The notes under the pieces are model-generated. The model ran no database searches and was not told the origin of the DNA. It saw only the letters and a program-made list of their open reading frames with translations. This document shows, in pieces, positions 40,271-49,400 of a stretch of 64,000 bases of DNA. The DNA comes from Planotetraspora thailandica (GTDB lineage: Bacteria; Actinomycetota; Actinomycetes; Streptosporangiales; Streptosporangiaceae): the NCBI RefSeq assembly GCF_016863335.1, contig NZ_BOOR01000024.1:113789-177788 (forward strand), given 5' to 3'. Every line of letters begins with the position of its first letter. The stretch's first letter is position 1. Position numbers and translations under genes: made by a program.

Positions 40271-41446
40271 TCATCGCGTCAGCTCGGCGGCCCGCGCCCG
40301 CGCCCAGGAGTCGGCCGCGAGGACCTCCTCGACCGACGACGCCGGGCCCGCCTCGTGTTCTCCCACGACCGCCTCCACGGTGTCCACGATGGCGAGGAAC
40401 GGCAGGCCGCCCTTGAGGAACGCCTCCACGCACACCTCGTTGGCCGCGTTGTAGACGGCGGGAGCCGTGCCGCCCAGGGCACCGACGTGCCGGGCGAGCG
40501 CCACAGAGGGGAACGCCTCGTCGTCGAGCGGGTCGAAGGTCCAGGTGTGCGAAGCCGTCCAGTCGACCGCCGAAGCCGCGTCAGGCACCCGTTCGGGGTA
40601 GCCCAGCGCGAGGGAGATCGGCAGCCGCATGTCCGGCGGGCTCGCCTGGGCGATCGTCGACCCGTCGGTGAACTCCACCATCGAGTGGATCACCGACTGC
40701 GGGTGCACCACGACCTCGATCCTGTCGAAGCCGATGTCGAACAGCAGGTGCGCCTCGATGACCTCCAGCCCCTTGTTGACCAGGGTGGCCGAGTTGACCG
40801 TGATCACCGGGCCCATGCTCCACGTCGGATGGTTCAGCGCCATCTCCGGCGTCACGTCGGCCAGCTCCGCCCGCGACCGCCCGCGGAACGGGCCGCCGCT
40901 CGCCGTCACGATCAGGCGCCGTACGGCTCTCGCGTCCGGGCCGGAGGGACCCGCCGCCCACAGGGACTGGGCCAGGGCGGAGTGCTCGGAGTCGACGGGG
41001 AGGAGCCGCCCGGGAGCGGCCAGGCGCTTGACCAGCGGCCCCCCGATGATGAGGGACTCCTTGTTGGCGAGGGCGAGCACCCGGCCCGCCTCGAGCGCGG
41101 CCAGGGTCGAGGTCAGGCCCAGCGCGCCGGTGATCCCGTTCAGCACCACGTCGCAGGGCCACGCGGCGAGCTCGGCCACCCCTTCGGGACCGGCCAGGAT
41201 CTTGGGCCGCGCTCCGCGTGCGGCGAGCGCCTCGCTCAGCGCCGGCACAGCCGCCGGGTCGGCCACGGCGACCGCCTCGACGCCGAACTCGGCCGCCTGG
41301 CGGGCCAGCAGGTCCACCCTGCCGCCTCCGGACGCGAGCCCGGCCACCCGGAACCGGTCCGCTGCGCGGGCGACGACGTCGAGCGCCTGAGTGCCGATGG
41401 AGCCCGTCGAGCCGAGGACCACAATCGACCGGGATTCGGAAGTCAC
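40271..41446 (-). CDS. dxr: 1-deoxy-D-xylulose 5-phosphate reductoisomerase
   Basis: A 391-residue enzyme making MEP, the first committed step to isoprenoids by the MEP route. NADPH-binding [13 protein letters not shown] at the N-terminus, [11 protein letters not shown], active-site [41 protein letters not shown] and a C-terminal helical domain. The GTG at 41446 is followed immediately by the family start; longer frames reaching 42130 run antisense through the protease gene and are rejected. Confidence 0.97.
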   Translation of the reverse strand: MTSESRSIVVLGSTGSIGTQALDVVARAADRFRVAGLASGGGRVDLLARQAAEFGVEAVAVADPAAVPALSEALAARGARPKILAGPEGVAELAAWPCDVVLNGITGALGLTSTLAALEAGRVLALANKESLIIGGPLVKRLAAPGRLLPVDSEHSALAQSLWAAGPSGPDARAVRRLIVTASGGPFRGRSRAELADVTPEMALNHPTWSMGPVITVNSATLVNKGLEVIEAHLLFDIGFDRIEVVVHPQSVIHSMVEFTDGSTIAQASPPDMRLPISLALGYPERVPDAASAVDWTASHTWTFDPLDDEAFPSVALARHVGALGGTAPAVYNAANEVCVEAFLKGGLPFLAIVDTVEAVVGEHEAGPASSVEEVLAADSWARARAAELTR

Positions 41447-41557
41447 CTCACCATTGTCCCCGAGGAGCGCGGGGGCGGCAGCACAGCGGGAAACGGGCAT
41501 GCCAGATTTACCGAAAGTAGCCACAAGACCACGGTTGGTGGTCCAAACTCTGGTCCC

Positions 41558-42916
41558 ATGACTCCGAGCCTCCCCCTGCTTGCCGTCGCCGCTCTCGCCG
41601 CCACCGGGCTCGTGGCGCCCTCCACCCCGGCCGGCCCGGCGGACGGCCATGCCGGTCCCGTGGCGGACCCCGTGGCGGACATCGTGGAGCACGCGGTGAC
41701 GCCCGCCCTGGCGGGCTACTGGACGCCGGAGCGCATGGCCCGGGCGGTGCCTATCGAGCTGCTCTCCACGATCGGCGAGGTCCGCAACGCGACCGGGACG
41801 AACGCCGGCGAGAAGGGGGCGGGAGGCGGCCCTGAACGGATGCTCGGCCCGACCCGTGTGCTGCCGTCGCAACTGCTCCCCGCCCCCGAGCGGCTGCTTC
41901 CCACTCCCGCGCAGCTGCTTCCTGGCCCACGTGATCTCCCGCCCGCCGCGCGCCGGGCGCTTCCCGGCCGCAGAGGGCTCGTGCCGGGAGACGCGCTCGA
42001 CGGCCGCAAGGGCCTGCTGTCCCGCCTTCTCGCCCCCCGCTCCGGGCTTGCGCTTCCCCGTACGGCGGGGCTCCCCAGAGCCACGGGCCTGCCCACTCCC
42101 ACGGGCGTCGTCCGCCGGACCGCCGTGCACGACACGGCCCGTCGCACCGTCGGCGGCCTAGCCCGGCTGCCCCAGACCGCGTCCGTACGGCAGGCCGCGC
42201 CCGAGAGGCGGGCGGCGCGGGTTCCGGCGTCCACCACGAGCGGCTCCCGCTGGGCCGCGGGCGGGTCCGTGACGCGGACGACCGGCCGGGTGTTCCTCAC
42301 GATGAGGGGCGTCGACTTCGTCTGCTCGGCCAGCTCCGTGCGCAGCGCCAACAGGGATGTCGTGGTGACCGCGGGCCACTGCGTCAAGGACGGCGCGGGC
42401 CCCTGGGCCGAGAACTGGACCTTCGTCCCCGGCTACCGCGACGGGCAGGAGCCGTACGGCAGCTACTCGGCCCGCAGGATGTTCGTCGCGGGGCCGTGGT
42501 CGCGGGGTGGCGACGACAACTTCGACGTGGGCATGGTGGCGGTGACCTCCCAGGGCGGGCGCCACCTGACCGACCTGGTGGGCGGCCAGGAGATCGGCTT
42601 CTACCCCAGGAAGGGGCTGCGCACCTACGGGTTCGGATTCCCCGCCGACCCGCCGTACGACGGTGAGGACCTGCTCTACTGCGCGGGGACCGTGCACGCC
42701 GACCCGCAGGGCCAGACCCGCGACGAGGGGCTGCGCTGCGACCTGACCGCCGGAGCGAGCGGCGGCCCGTGGCTGACCGGCTTCGACCCCTCGACCGGCC
42801 AGGGCACGCTCACCTCGGTGAGCAGCTTCAAGTACAGCAACGACCGGGGCACGATGTACGGCCCCTATTTCAGCGACGCCGCCAAGGACCTCTTCCACCA
42901 GGCCGAACAGGCCTGA
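41558..42916 (+). CDS. Secreted trypsin-like serine protease with long Leu/Pro-rich pro-region
   Basis: A 452-residue exported protein. Signal peptide ([21 protein letters not shown]); a ~200-residue pro- or linker region rich in Leu, Pro, Arg with quasi-repeats of the type (L)LP-x-P-x-x-LLP (about residues 100-200); then a chymotrypsin-fold domain. Catalytic triad: His in VVTAGHCV, Asp in NFDVGMVAV, Ser in TAGASGGPW. Two further cysteines likely form a disulfide. It resembles the glutamyl-endopeptidase/S1 proteases of actinomycetes. The repeat-rich segment may be an inhibitory or wall-attached pro-region. Confidence 0.88.
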   Translation: MTPSLPLLAVAALAATGLVAPSTPAGPADGHAGPVADPVADIVEHAVTPALAGYWTPERMARAVPIELLSTIGEVRNATGTNAGEKGAGGGPERMLGPTRVLPSQLLPAPERLLPTPAQLLPGPRDLPPAARRALPGRRGLVPGDALDGRKGLLSRLLAPRSGLALPRTAGLPRATGLPTPTGVVRRTAVHDTARRTVGGLARLPQTASVRQAAPERRAARVPASTTSGSRWAAGGSVTRTTGRVFLTMRGVDFVCSASSVRSANRDVVVTAGHCVKDGAGPWAENWTFVPGYRDGQEPYGSYSARRMFVAGPWSRGGDDNFDVGMVAVTSQGGRHLTDLVGGQEIGFYPRKGLRTYGFGFPADPPYDGEDLLYCAGTVHADPQGQTRDEGLRCDLTAGASGGPWLTGFDPSTGQGTLTSVSSFKYSNDRGTMYGPYFSDAAKDLFHQAEQA

Positions 42917-42918
42917 AT

Positions 42919-43848
42919 CTAGGCCAGGGGGCTGAGCGGCTCCGCCTTGTCCTCGTCGACGATGTCGGCGGCGGAGCGCACGATGGCCGGGTCGGGCACG
43001 CCGACGATCGCGACGTCCTTGTCGTCGTAGTCGAACAGCGACAGGACGTACCGCATGGCCTCAAGCCGGCCGCGCTTCTTGTCGTTGCTCTTGATGATCG
43101 TCCAGGGGGCGTCCGCCGTGTCGGTGTGGAGGAACATGTCCTCCTTGGCCCGCGTGTAGTCGTCCCAGAGGTCCAGGGAGGCGATGTCCATCGGGGAGAG
43201 CTTCCACTGCCTGACCGGGTCGACCTGGCGGATGACGAACCTGGTCCGCTGCTCGGCTCTGGAGACCGAGAACCAGAGCTTGACCAGGTGCACGCCGTCG
43301 CGCACCAGCATCCGCTCGAACTGGGGGGCCTGCCGCATGAACTCGACGTATTCCTCGTGCGTGCAGAAGCCCATGACCCGCTCGACCCCGGCCCGGTTGT
43401 ACCAGGACCGGTCGAAGAGCACGATCTCCCCCGCCGCGGGCAGGTGGTGGCTGTACCGCTGGAAGTACCATTGGGTGCGCTCGCGCTCGGAGGGCTTCTC
43501 CAGGGCCACGACCGTCGCACCCCGGGGGTTGAGGTGCTCCATGAACCTCTTGATCGTGCCGCCCTTGCCCGCCGCGTCCCTGCCCTCGAAAAGGATCACG
43601 AGCCGGCCGCCGGTGTCCTTCAGCCAGTACTGCAGCTTGAGCAGCTCGATCTGGAGCAGCCGCTTGTCCCGGTCGTAATCGTGCCGGGTCACGCGCTCGC
43701 CGTACGGGTAGTGCTCGCGCCACGTGTCGACCGGCCGCCCGTCTGCCAGGAGGAGGACGGGGTCGTCGTCATCGTCGTCCACCACGGTCAACCCCGGTGT
43801 ACGGCGCAGCAGTTCCCAGTCGCCCAACTGATCCGGCAGCTCGGTCAT
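42919..43848 (-). CDS. ppk2: Polyphosphate kinase 2
   Basis: A 309-residue PPK2 (class I size) that transfers phosphate between polyphosphate and nucleotides, mainly making NTPs from NDPs. Walker A FEGRDAAGKGGTIKRF, Walker B EIVLFDRSWYNRAGVERVMGF, lid SVSRAEQRTRF, and WDDYTRAKEDMF. CAGGAG lies 9 bases before the ATG at 43848; an ATG at 43857 overlaps that site and is unlikely. It is on the same strand as, and downstream of, a phosphate transporter, which makes a coherent phosphate and polyphosphate locus. Confidence 0.95.
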   Translation of the reverse strand: MTELPDQLGDWELLRRTPGLTVVDDDDDDPVLLLADGRPVDTWREHYPYGERVTRHDYDRDKRLLQIELLKLQYWLKDTGGRLVILFEGRDAAGKGGTIKRFMEHLNPRGATVVALEKPSERERTQWYFQRYSHHLPAAGEIVLFDRSWYNRAGVERVMGFCTHEEYVEFMRQAPQFERMLVRDGVHLVKLWFSVSRAEQRTRFVIRQVDPVRQWKLSPMDIASLDLWDDYTRAKEDMFLHTDTADAPWTIIKSNDKKRGRLEAMRYVLSLFDYDDKDVAIVGVPDPAIVRSAADIVDEDKAEPLSPLA

Positions 43849-43934
43849 GGGCACCATCTCCTGAAATTTCGTGACACCGGAGGTAGTCCGACGCTACCCG
43901 GCAATCCCGAACAGGAGATGGCGGGAAGGCACCG

Positions 43935-44165
43935 TTATTTCGCCAGTATCACGTACAAACCCACGCCGGCCCCAACCAGGACGACGGTGAAGCAGGCCCC
44001 CCCGACCGCCCGTCCCATCACACGGGCGAAGGTCCCCCCGTTCTCGGTCACCCGGCCGGAGACCATGAGCAACCCGAAGGCGTACAACGTGACCAGGCCG
44101 ACCCCGCCGAGCATGCCGGCGAGCAGCACCTTCCACAGGGCGTCGACCTCTTCGACCAGGTTCAT
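43935..44165 (-). CDS. Small two-helix membrane protein translated with Pit
   Basis: A 76-residue protein with two transmembrane helices (VLLAGMLGGVGLVTLYAFGLLMV and AVGGACFTVVLVGAGVGLYVIL). Its ATG overlaps the pit stop (ATGA), so it is probably co-translated with the phosphate transporter and may be an accessory subunit. No domain recognised. Similar small genes follow pit in other actinomycetes by my recollection. Confidence 0.75.
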   Translation of the reverse strand: MNLVEEVDALWKVLLAGMLGGVGLVTLYAFGLLMVSGRVTENGGTFARVMGRAVGGACFTVVLVGAGVGLYVILAK

Positions 44166-45307
44166 GCCGCCCGCTCCCTCTCAGGTGCCAGCGTCCCCGT
44201 CCACGTCTCGTTCACATTGTCATGCGTGACGGGAACCCGCCGGGCGGCCATGAAGAGCGCCCCGGCGAAGGCCACGGCGAGGGCGAAGACCGCCGTGACC
44301 CCGCCCATGCCGCCGATGACGTCGGTGCCCTTCCACGCGCCCGCGCCGACGAGGGCCGCGGCCGGGATCGTGATCACCCAGGCGGCCGCCATGCGGCCCG
44401 CGATCCCCCATCTGACCTCCGCCAGGCGTTTCCCCACCCCGGAGCCCATGATCGAGCCGCTGCACACGTGGGTCGTGGACAGCGGGAAGCCGAAATGGGA
44501 CGCCGCGAGGATCACCGCGGCGGACGAGCCCTCGGCGGAGAACCCCTGAGGGCTCTGGATCTCGGTCAGCCCCTTGCCCAGTGTCCTGATGATCCGCCAA
44601 CCGCCGAGATAGGTGCCGAGCGAGATGGACAGGGCGCAGGCGGCGATCACCCAGAACGGCGGGCCCGAGCCGGGGCGCAGGACGTCGGCGGCGATCAGCG
44701 CGAGCGTGATGACGCCCATCGTCTTCTGGGCGTCGTTGGTGCCGTGCGCCAGCGACACGAGTGAGGCGGAGCCGATCTGCCCGATCCGGAATCCGCGGAA
44801 TCGTGTGCCCTCCGGCACGCGGGCCGTGATCCGGTAGACCAGGAAGGTCCCCACCGTCGCGACCATGATGGCGAAAACCGGGGACAGGACGGCCGGGAGG
44901 ATCACCTTCGTCACCAGGCCGTCCGCCTTGACGGCCGAAGTGCCCGCCGCTATGAGCGTGGCGCCGACCACCCCGCCGATCAGCGCGTGGGACGAACTCG
45001 ATGGCAGGCCGAAGTACCAGGTCAGGAGATTCCAGGCCAGGCCGCCGACGAGGCCGGAGAAGACCACCGTCAAGGTGACCGCGCCGGTCTCGACGATGCC
45101 GCTCGCGATCGTCGCCGCGACCTTCAGGGACAGGAAGGCCCCGGCGAAGTTGAGCACCGCCGACAGGGCCACCGCGATCCGTGGACGCAGCGCCCCTGTC
45201 GTGATGGACGTGGCCATCGCGTTGGCGGTGTCGTGGAAGCCGTTGGTGAAGTCGAAGGCGAGCGCCGTCAACACGACGACACCCAGAAGCAGGGTGTTGG
45301 CGTCCAT
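44162..45307 (-). CDS. pit: Low-affinity inorganic phosphate transporter (PiT family)
   Basis: A 381-residue integral membrane protein of the PHO4/PiT family importing metal-phosphate with protons. Both inverted-repeat signatures are present: DFTNGFHDTANAMATSI near the N-terminus and SLAHGTNDAQKTMGVITLA in the second half. About ten helices. First gene of pit - small membrane protein - ppk2. The 85-bp upstream region has a 9-bp tandem (CCGGTTTGT / CCGGTTATT) but not the 11-bp spacing of a PHO box. Confidence 0.93.
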   Translation of the reverse strand: MDANTLLLGVVVLTALAFDFTNGFHDTANAMATSITTGALRPRIAVALSAVLNFAGAFLSLKVAATIASGIVETGAVTLTVVFSGLVGGLAWNLLTWYFGLPSSSSHALIGGVVGATLIAAGTSAVKADGLVTKVILPAVLSPVFAIMVATVGTFLVYRITARVPEGTRFRGFRIGQIGSASLVSLAHGTNDAQKTMGVITLALIAADVLRPGSGPPFWVIAACALSISLGTYLGGWRIIRTLGKGLTEIQSPQGFSAEGSSAAVILAASHFGFPLSTTHVCSGSIMGSGVGKRLAEVRWGIAGRMAAAWVITIPAAALVGAGAWKGTDVIGGMGGVTAVFALAVAFAGALFMAARRVPVTHDNVNETWTGTLAPERERAA

Positions 45308-45392
45308 GTCACGAAACTGTGCAAATCAAAGGCGATTAGTCCGGTTTGTCCGGTTATTCGCCTAATGTTCACTCGCCGTTGGACGCCGCCAC

Positions 45393-46856
45393 TCAGAGCG
45401 ACAGGCCGGTGAGCACCATGACCTTCTCGTAGGTCAGGTCCTCCATCGCCGAGTGAAGGCCCTCCCGGCCCACGCCGGACTCCTTGACTCCGCCGTACGG
45501 CATCTGGTCGGCACGGTAGGAGGGCACGTCGCCGACGATCACACCGCCGACCTCCAGTTCCCGGTTGGCCTTGAACGCCGCCTCGAGACTGCGGGTGAAG
45601 ACGCCGGCCTGCAGGCCGTACTTGGAGTCGTTGACCGCCGCGAACGCCTCGTCGACCGAGGCGGCCCGCTGGATGACCATGACGGGCCCGAAGACCTCCT
45701 CGCAGACGACCTTGGCGTCGGCCGGCACGCCCGCCAGGACCGTGGGGGCGAACGTGGCGCCGTCCCGCGTGCCTCCGGCCAGGATCCGGGCGCCCGCGGC
45801 GACCGCCTCCCCCACCCAGCTCTCCACGCGGATCGCGGCGTCCTCGCTGACCAGCGGCCCGACCTGCGTCTTGTCGTCGTCGGGGTCGCCGGTGACGAGC
45901 GAGCCGACGGCCTCGAGCAACTTGTCGGTGAACGCGTCGGCGATGGCGTCCTCCACGATCACCCGCTGTACGGCGATGCAGCTCTGGCCGGCCTGGTAGT
46001 TGGAGAACAGCGCGATCCTGCTCGCGGCCCAGTCGAGGTCGGCGTCGGCGAGCACCACCGCCGCGGCGTTGCCCCCGAGTTCCAGCGTCACGTGCTTGCG
46101 CGGCACCCGGTCGGCGATCGCGAACCCGACGGGCCCGGAGCCGGTGAACGAGATCACCGGAAGGCGGGGGTCCTCGACGAGCGCGCCCGCCCGGTCGTTG
46201 GGGACGGGCAACACGGAGAACATGCCCTCGGGCAGGTCGGTCTCGGCGAGGATCTCACCGAGCAGCAGCGACGAGAGCGGGGTCGCGGGAGCCGGCTTCA
46301 CGATGATCGGGGCGCCGACGGCGATCGACGGGGCGACCTTGTGGGCCACCAGGTTCAGCGGGAAGTTGAACGGGGTGATCGCCAGCACCGGCCCGTACGG
46401 CACACGCGTGACATAGGCGAGGCGGCCCTGCGCGGCGGGCTCGGTGTCGAGGCGCTGCACACCGCCGCTGAAACGGCGGGCCTCCTCGGCGGCGAAACGG
46501 AACGTGGAGACGGCACGCCCGACCTCTCCCCTGGCCCAGAAGATCGGCTTGCCGTTCTCCGCGGTGATGAGCCGGGCGATCTCCTCCGAGCGCTCGGCCA
46601 GGCGGCGCGAGACGTGGGCCAGCGCCTCGGCCCGCACATGCACGGGCAGCGCGGCGGCCTGCTTGCGGACGGCGTGCGCCGCCGCGACGGCCTGCTCGAC
46701 CTGATCCTCCGTGGGAACGGAGGCCACACCTACGACCCGCCCGTCGTGGGAGTTGGTCACGGTCAGCTCGGAGTCACCCGTCGCCGGACGACCGGCGAGC
46801 CAGAAGGGGAGAACATCGATACCACGGCTCACGTCCATGTTCTGACGGTATGTCAC
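45393..46856 (-). CDS. NAD(P)-dependent aldehyde dehydrogenase
   Basis: A 487-residue aldehyde dehydrogenase. Catalytic Glu in VTLELGGNAAAV and Cys in NYQAGQSCIAVQRV; ITPFNFPLNLVAHK and FTGSGPVGFAIAD cofactor motifs; MPYGGVKESGVGREG at the C-terminus. The SCIAVQR context resembles the lactaldehyde/glyceraldehyde/succinate-semialdehyde subgroups. With gabT 3 kb away, succinate-semialdehyde oxidation is a reasonable guess but not shown. A TANNNT -10 box TAGCGT lies 6 nt before the GTG at 46856 (leaderless); ATG 46838 is an alternative. Confidence 0.85.
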   Translation of the reverse strand: MTYRQNMDVSRGIDVLPFWLAGRPATGDSELTVTNSHDGRVVGVASVPTEDQVEQAVAAAHAVRKQAAALPVHVRAEALAHVSRRLAERSEEIARLITAENGKPIFWARGEVGRAVSTFRFAAEEARRFSGGVQRLDTEPAAQGRLAYVTRVPYGPVLAITPFNFPLNLVAHKVAPSIAVGAPIIVKPAPATPLSSLLLGEILAETDLPEGMFSVLPVPNDRAGALVEDPRLPVISFTGSGPVGFAIADRVPRKHVTLELGGNAAAVVLADADLDWAASRIALFSNYQAGQSCIAVQRVIVEDAIADAFTDKLLEAVGSLVTGDPDDDKTQVGPLVSEDAAIRVESWVGEAVAAGARILAGGTRDGATFAPTVLAGVPADAKVVCEEVFGPVMVIQRAASVDEAFAAVNDSKYGLQAGVFTRSLEAAFKANRELEVGGVIVGDVPSYRADQMPYGGVKESGVGREGLHSAMEDLTYEKVMVLTGLSL

Positions 46857-47054
46857 CTGGTCACGCTAGGCTCTACTCCTTTCAGCCCAATCAGCCGTCG
46901 GCGGCGTACCGATGTGGACAAGTTTGGTACGTCACAAATGCAGCGCGATTTCGGGATGTTTTCCGTTTCACAGCGGTTTGAAAGCCGAGCCGCATGGTTA
47001 AGTCATCATCCGGGTCCGTCGCGGGGACCCCGAATTCAGAAGGGCTCGTCGCTG

Positions 47055-47681
47055 ATGGGTACGCCGGCGCCGCTCGGATTGCAGGGTGCCTACGCGCGCG
47101 GCCAGCGGAGCAGCTACGACGAGCTGAGGACCAAGCTCCTCGACGTCGCCAGCGAGTTGCTCACCTCCGACGGCCCGGAAAGTCTCACCGTGCGGCGCAT
47201 CGCCGCCGAGGCGAGCTGCGCGACCCAGGTCATCTACACGATGTTCGGCAGCAAGGAGGGCCTCGCCGAGGCGCTCTACCTGGAGGGCTTCGAACGTTTC
47301 CGCCGCCGCCTCGAAGCCGTCCCGCAGCGCAGCGACCCCTTCGAATACCTCACCGCACTCGGCCCCGCCTACCGGGAGGCCGCCCTGTCGGAGCCGGGCT
47401 ACTACAGCCTGATGTTCGAGCGGGCGATCCCCGGATTCGTGCCGAGCGAGCGGGCGCGCACCCTCGCCAGGGCCGCGCTGAACATCTTCGACCGGGTGAT
47501 CGCCGACTGCATATCGGCAGGCCATCTCGTGCCGACCCAGCCGCGCAGGGTCGCCGACGCGTTTTGGGCGGCGGCTCAGGGCGCGCTCAGTCTGGAACGT
47601 GCCGGGCACCTGCCGGACGCCAAGACCTACGAGACCGTCACCACCGCGACGATCTCCTCCTTCCGCACCCAACGCGGCTGA
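47055..47681 (+). CDS. TetR-family regulator
   Basis: A 208-residue TetR-type repressor: HTH LTVRRIAAEASCATQVIYTMFGSKEGLAEAL at about residues 42-72, with a C-terminal TetR_C_13-like helical domain (FERAIPGFVPSERARTLARAALNIFDRVIADC). AGAAGGG lies upstream of the ATG at 47055; a longer frame back into the aldehyde dehydrogenase gene is antisense. Divergent from that gene (198 bp between) and a likely regulator of it. Confidence 0.85.
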   Translation: MGTPAPLGLQGAYARGQRSSYDELRTKLLDVASELLTSDGPESLTVRRIAAEASCATQVIYTMFGSKEGLAEALYLEGFERFRRRLEAVPQRSDPFEYLTALGPAYREAALSEPGYYSLMFERAIPGFVPSERARTLARAALNIFDRVIADCISAGHLVPTQPRRVADAFWAAAQGALSLERAGHLPDAKTYETVTTATISSFRTQRG

Positions 47682-47718
47682 ACGCCCTGGTCACAGACAC
47701 CCCGGGTCACGAGCACCG

Positions 47719-49296
47719 TCACAGGCACAACGCGATCCACAGTTCGGCCCGGGCGGCGGGGTCCTCCAGGTCGCGGCCGAGCAGCTCGCTCACCCGTTTC
47801 ATGCGGTAGCGCAAGGTGTGCCGGTGGATGCCGAGCCGCTGCGCCGCGGCGTCCCAGTGGCCGTTGCTGGCCAGGTAGGCGCGCAGCGACTCGACCAGGT
47901 CGGCGCGCGACCCGTACTCGCGCAGGGGGGCGAGCAGCGCGGCCGCGAAGGCCGCGGCGGCGTCCGGATCGAGCAGCCCGATCAGGCCCTCACCGGCCAG
48001 TTCGGCGAAACGGGCCACCGGGGCGGCCGACGCCAGCGCCCGCTCGGCCTGGTCGAGGCCCAACGGCAGGCCCACGCCGGGAACGCCCACGCCGACACGG
48101 CCGTGCCGGCTCGCGCGGGCCGCGAGCAGGTCCGCCTCGCCTGCCGGGCCGACCACCACGACGAGCCGGCCCCGGGGGGCGACGAAACACGGCGGCATCG
48201 CGCCCTGGTCCTGCCCGGCCGCCTCCTGTGCCGCCTGTTCCGCGTTCTGCGGCGCCGATGGAGCGGGCGGGGGCTCCGACAGGGATTCCGCCAGCGCATC
48301 GGCGTCGCCCGTCTCGCAGACGAGCACGACGACCGGCTCCCCGGGCAGTGACTCGGGCAGTGACTCGCCCAACGCCTCCAGCACCTGCGTGGCCGCCTCG
48401 GTCTCCCCGGACAGCAGCAACCCGAGAACCGCCGAACGCACCCGTCCCGCCGCCGCGCGCCGGCCGCGGCCCTGCTCCAGGGAGAGGGTGAGCAGAGAGC
48501 AGGCCGCGTTGACGACCGTGTGCTCGATGGGGGTGAAGGTCCTGGCCGCCCCGACCACGAAGAACCCCCGGCGGCCGAGCGGCTGCACGATCACGTGCTC
48601 GCCGGGAGTGGCCAGCGCCAGGCTGGCCGGCGCCGTCGTCGTCCTCAGCCGGGCCAGCTCCGGCCGTAACGAGGCCGCCTTGGCCGCCGCCCAGTCCTCG
48701 CCCACCGAGTCCTCACCCGCCCCGTCCTCACCCGCCCAGCCCTCGCATCCGGGCGCCGCCGACGCGTGCCGTACGGCTCCCGCCTCGTCGAGCAGGAGCG
48801 CCCAGCCGGTGATCTCCCTGGCAACCCGGTCGACGACGGCCCCTGTGCCGGCGGGCTGAAGCGCGGCCCTGGTGAGCCGGCCCTGCGCGGCGAACGCCCG
48901 GCTGATCTCCTCGTACTGCTCGGCCGCGATGAGCTCGCTGACCGCCTTGGAGATCGCGATGAAGGCCGTGTCCCTTGGCACCTCGACCAGCGGCAGCCCG
49001 GCCGCGGCCGCGGCCTCCACGTACGCGGACGGCACGGTGTCGTGGCCGAGCCCCACGCCGAAGCCGAGCCCGGCCACGCCTCGCTCCACAAGCCGGGACA
49101 CGTACGGCACGGCGTCCCCCGGCGTGAGCCGCATGCCGGTCGTCAGCACCAGCTCCCCTCCCTCGAGGAAGGGAGTGGGATCTTCGAGTTCGCTGACCGC
49201 CACCCAGCGCACCGGCCTGTCCATCTCCGCGTGCCCGGCCAGCACGTCCAGGTGCAGCGACCCGATGGCCGCGACACGGCGCAGTGTCGGCGCCAT
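47719..49296 (-). CDS. PucR-family transcriptional regulator
   Basis: A 525-residue regulator: N-terminal PucR domain (HLDVLAGHAEMDRPVRWVAVSELEDPTPFLEGGELVLTTG), a GGDEF-like middle, and a C-terminal HTH (ASNGHWDAAAQRLGIHRHTLRYRMKRVSELLGRDLEDP). It carries a small tandem of Gly-Glu-Asp repeats (GWAGEDGAGEDSVGEDW) around residue 190 and an ESLPESLP repeat, which look like recent slippage. Divergent from gabT with 104 bp between; PucR proteins of this arrangement activate aminotransferase genes. GGGGGGCTC precedes the ATG. Confidence 0.88.
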   Translation of the reverse strand: MAPTLRRVAAIGSLHLDVLAGHAEMDRPVRWVAVSELEDPTPFLEGGELVLTTGMRLTPGDAVPYVSRLVERGVAGLGFGVGLGHDTVPSAYVEAAAAAGLPLVEVPRDTAFIAISKAVSELIAAEQYEEISRAFAAQGRLTRAALQPAGTGAVVDRVAREITGWALLLDEAGAVRHASAAPGCEGWAGEDGAGEDSVGEDWAAAKAASLRPELARLRTTTAPASLALATPGEHVIVQPLGRRGFFVVGAARTFTPIEHTVVNAACSLLTLSLEQGRGRRAAAGRVRSAVLGLLLSGETEAATQVLEALGESLPESLPGEPVVVLVCETGDADALAESLSEPPPAPSAPQNAEQAAQEAAGQDQGAMPPCFVAPRGRLVVVVGPAGEADLLAARASRHGRVGVGVPGVGLPLGLDQAERALASAAPVARFAELAGEGLIGLLDPDAAAAFAAALLAPLREYGSRADLVESLRAYLASNGHWDAAAQRLGIHRHTLRYRMKRVSELLGRDLEDPAARAELWIALCL

Positions 49297-49400
49297 GAGC
49301 CCCCCAAAGCCCAAATTTGTCCGAGTTGGCCAAAAGCCGGCACTTATTCTGCCATGAAGACATATCGGCAGGTGAAGGCGGTGGCCGTACCGTCGAAAGC

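Noticed and set aside
40124..41557. N-terminal extension of the secreted protease back to 40124
   Set aside because: The extension is antisense to dxr, and a proper signal peptide begins at the ATG at 41558.
45341..45370. PHO box before pit
   Set aside because: There is a tandem of CCGGTT-type units, but spacing is 9 bp instead of 11, and only one GTTCAC half-site is present.
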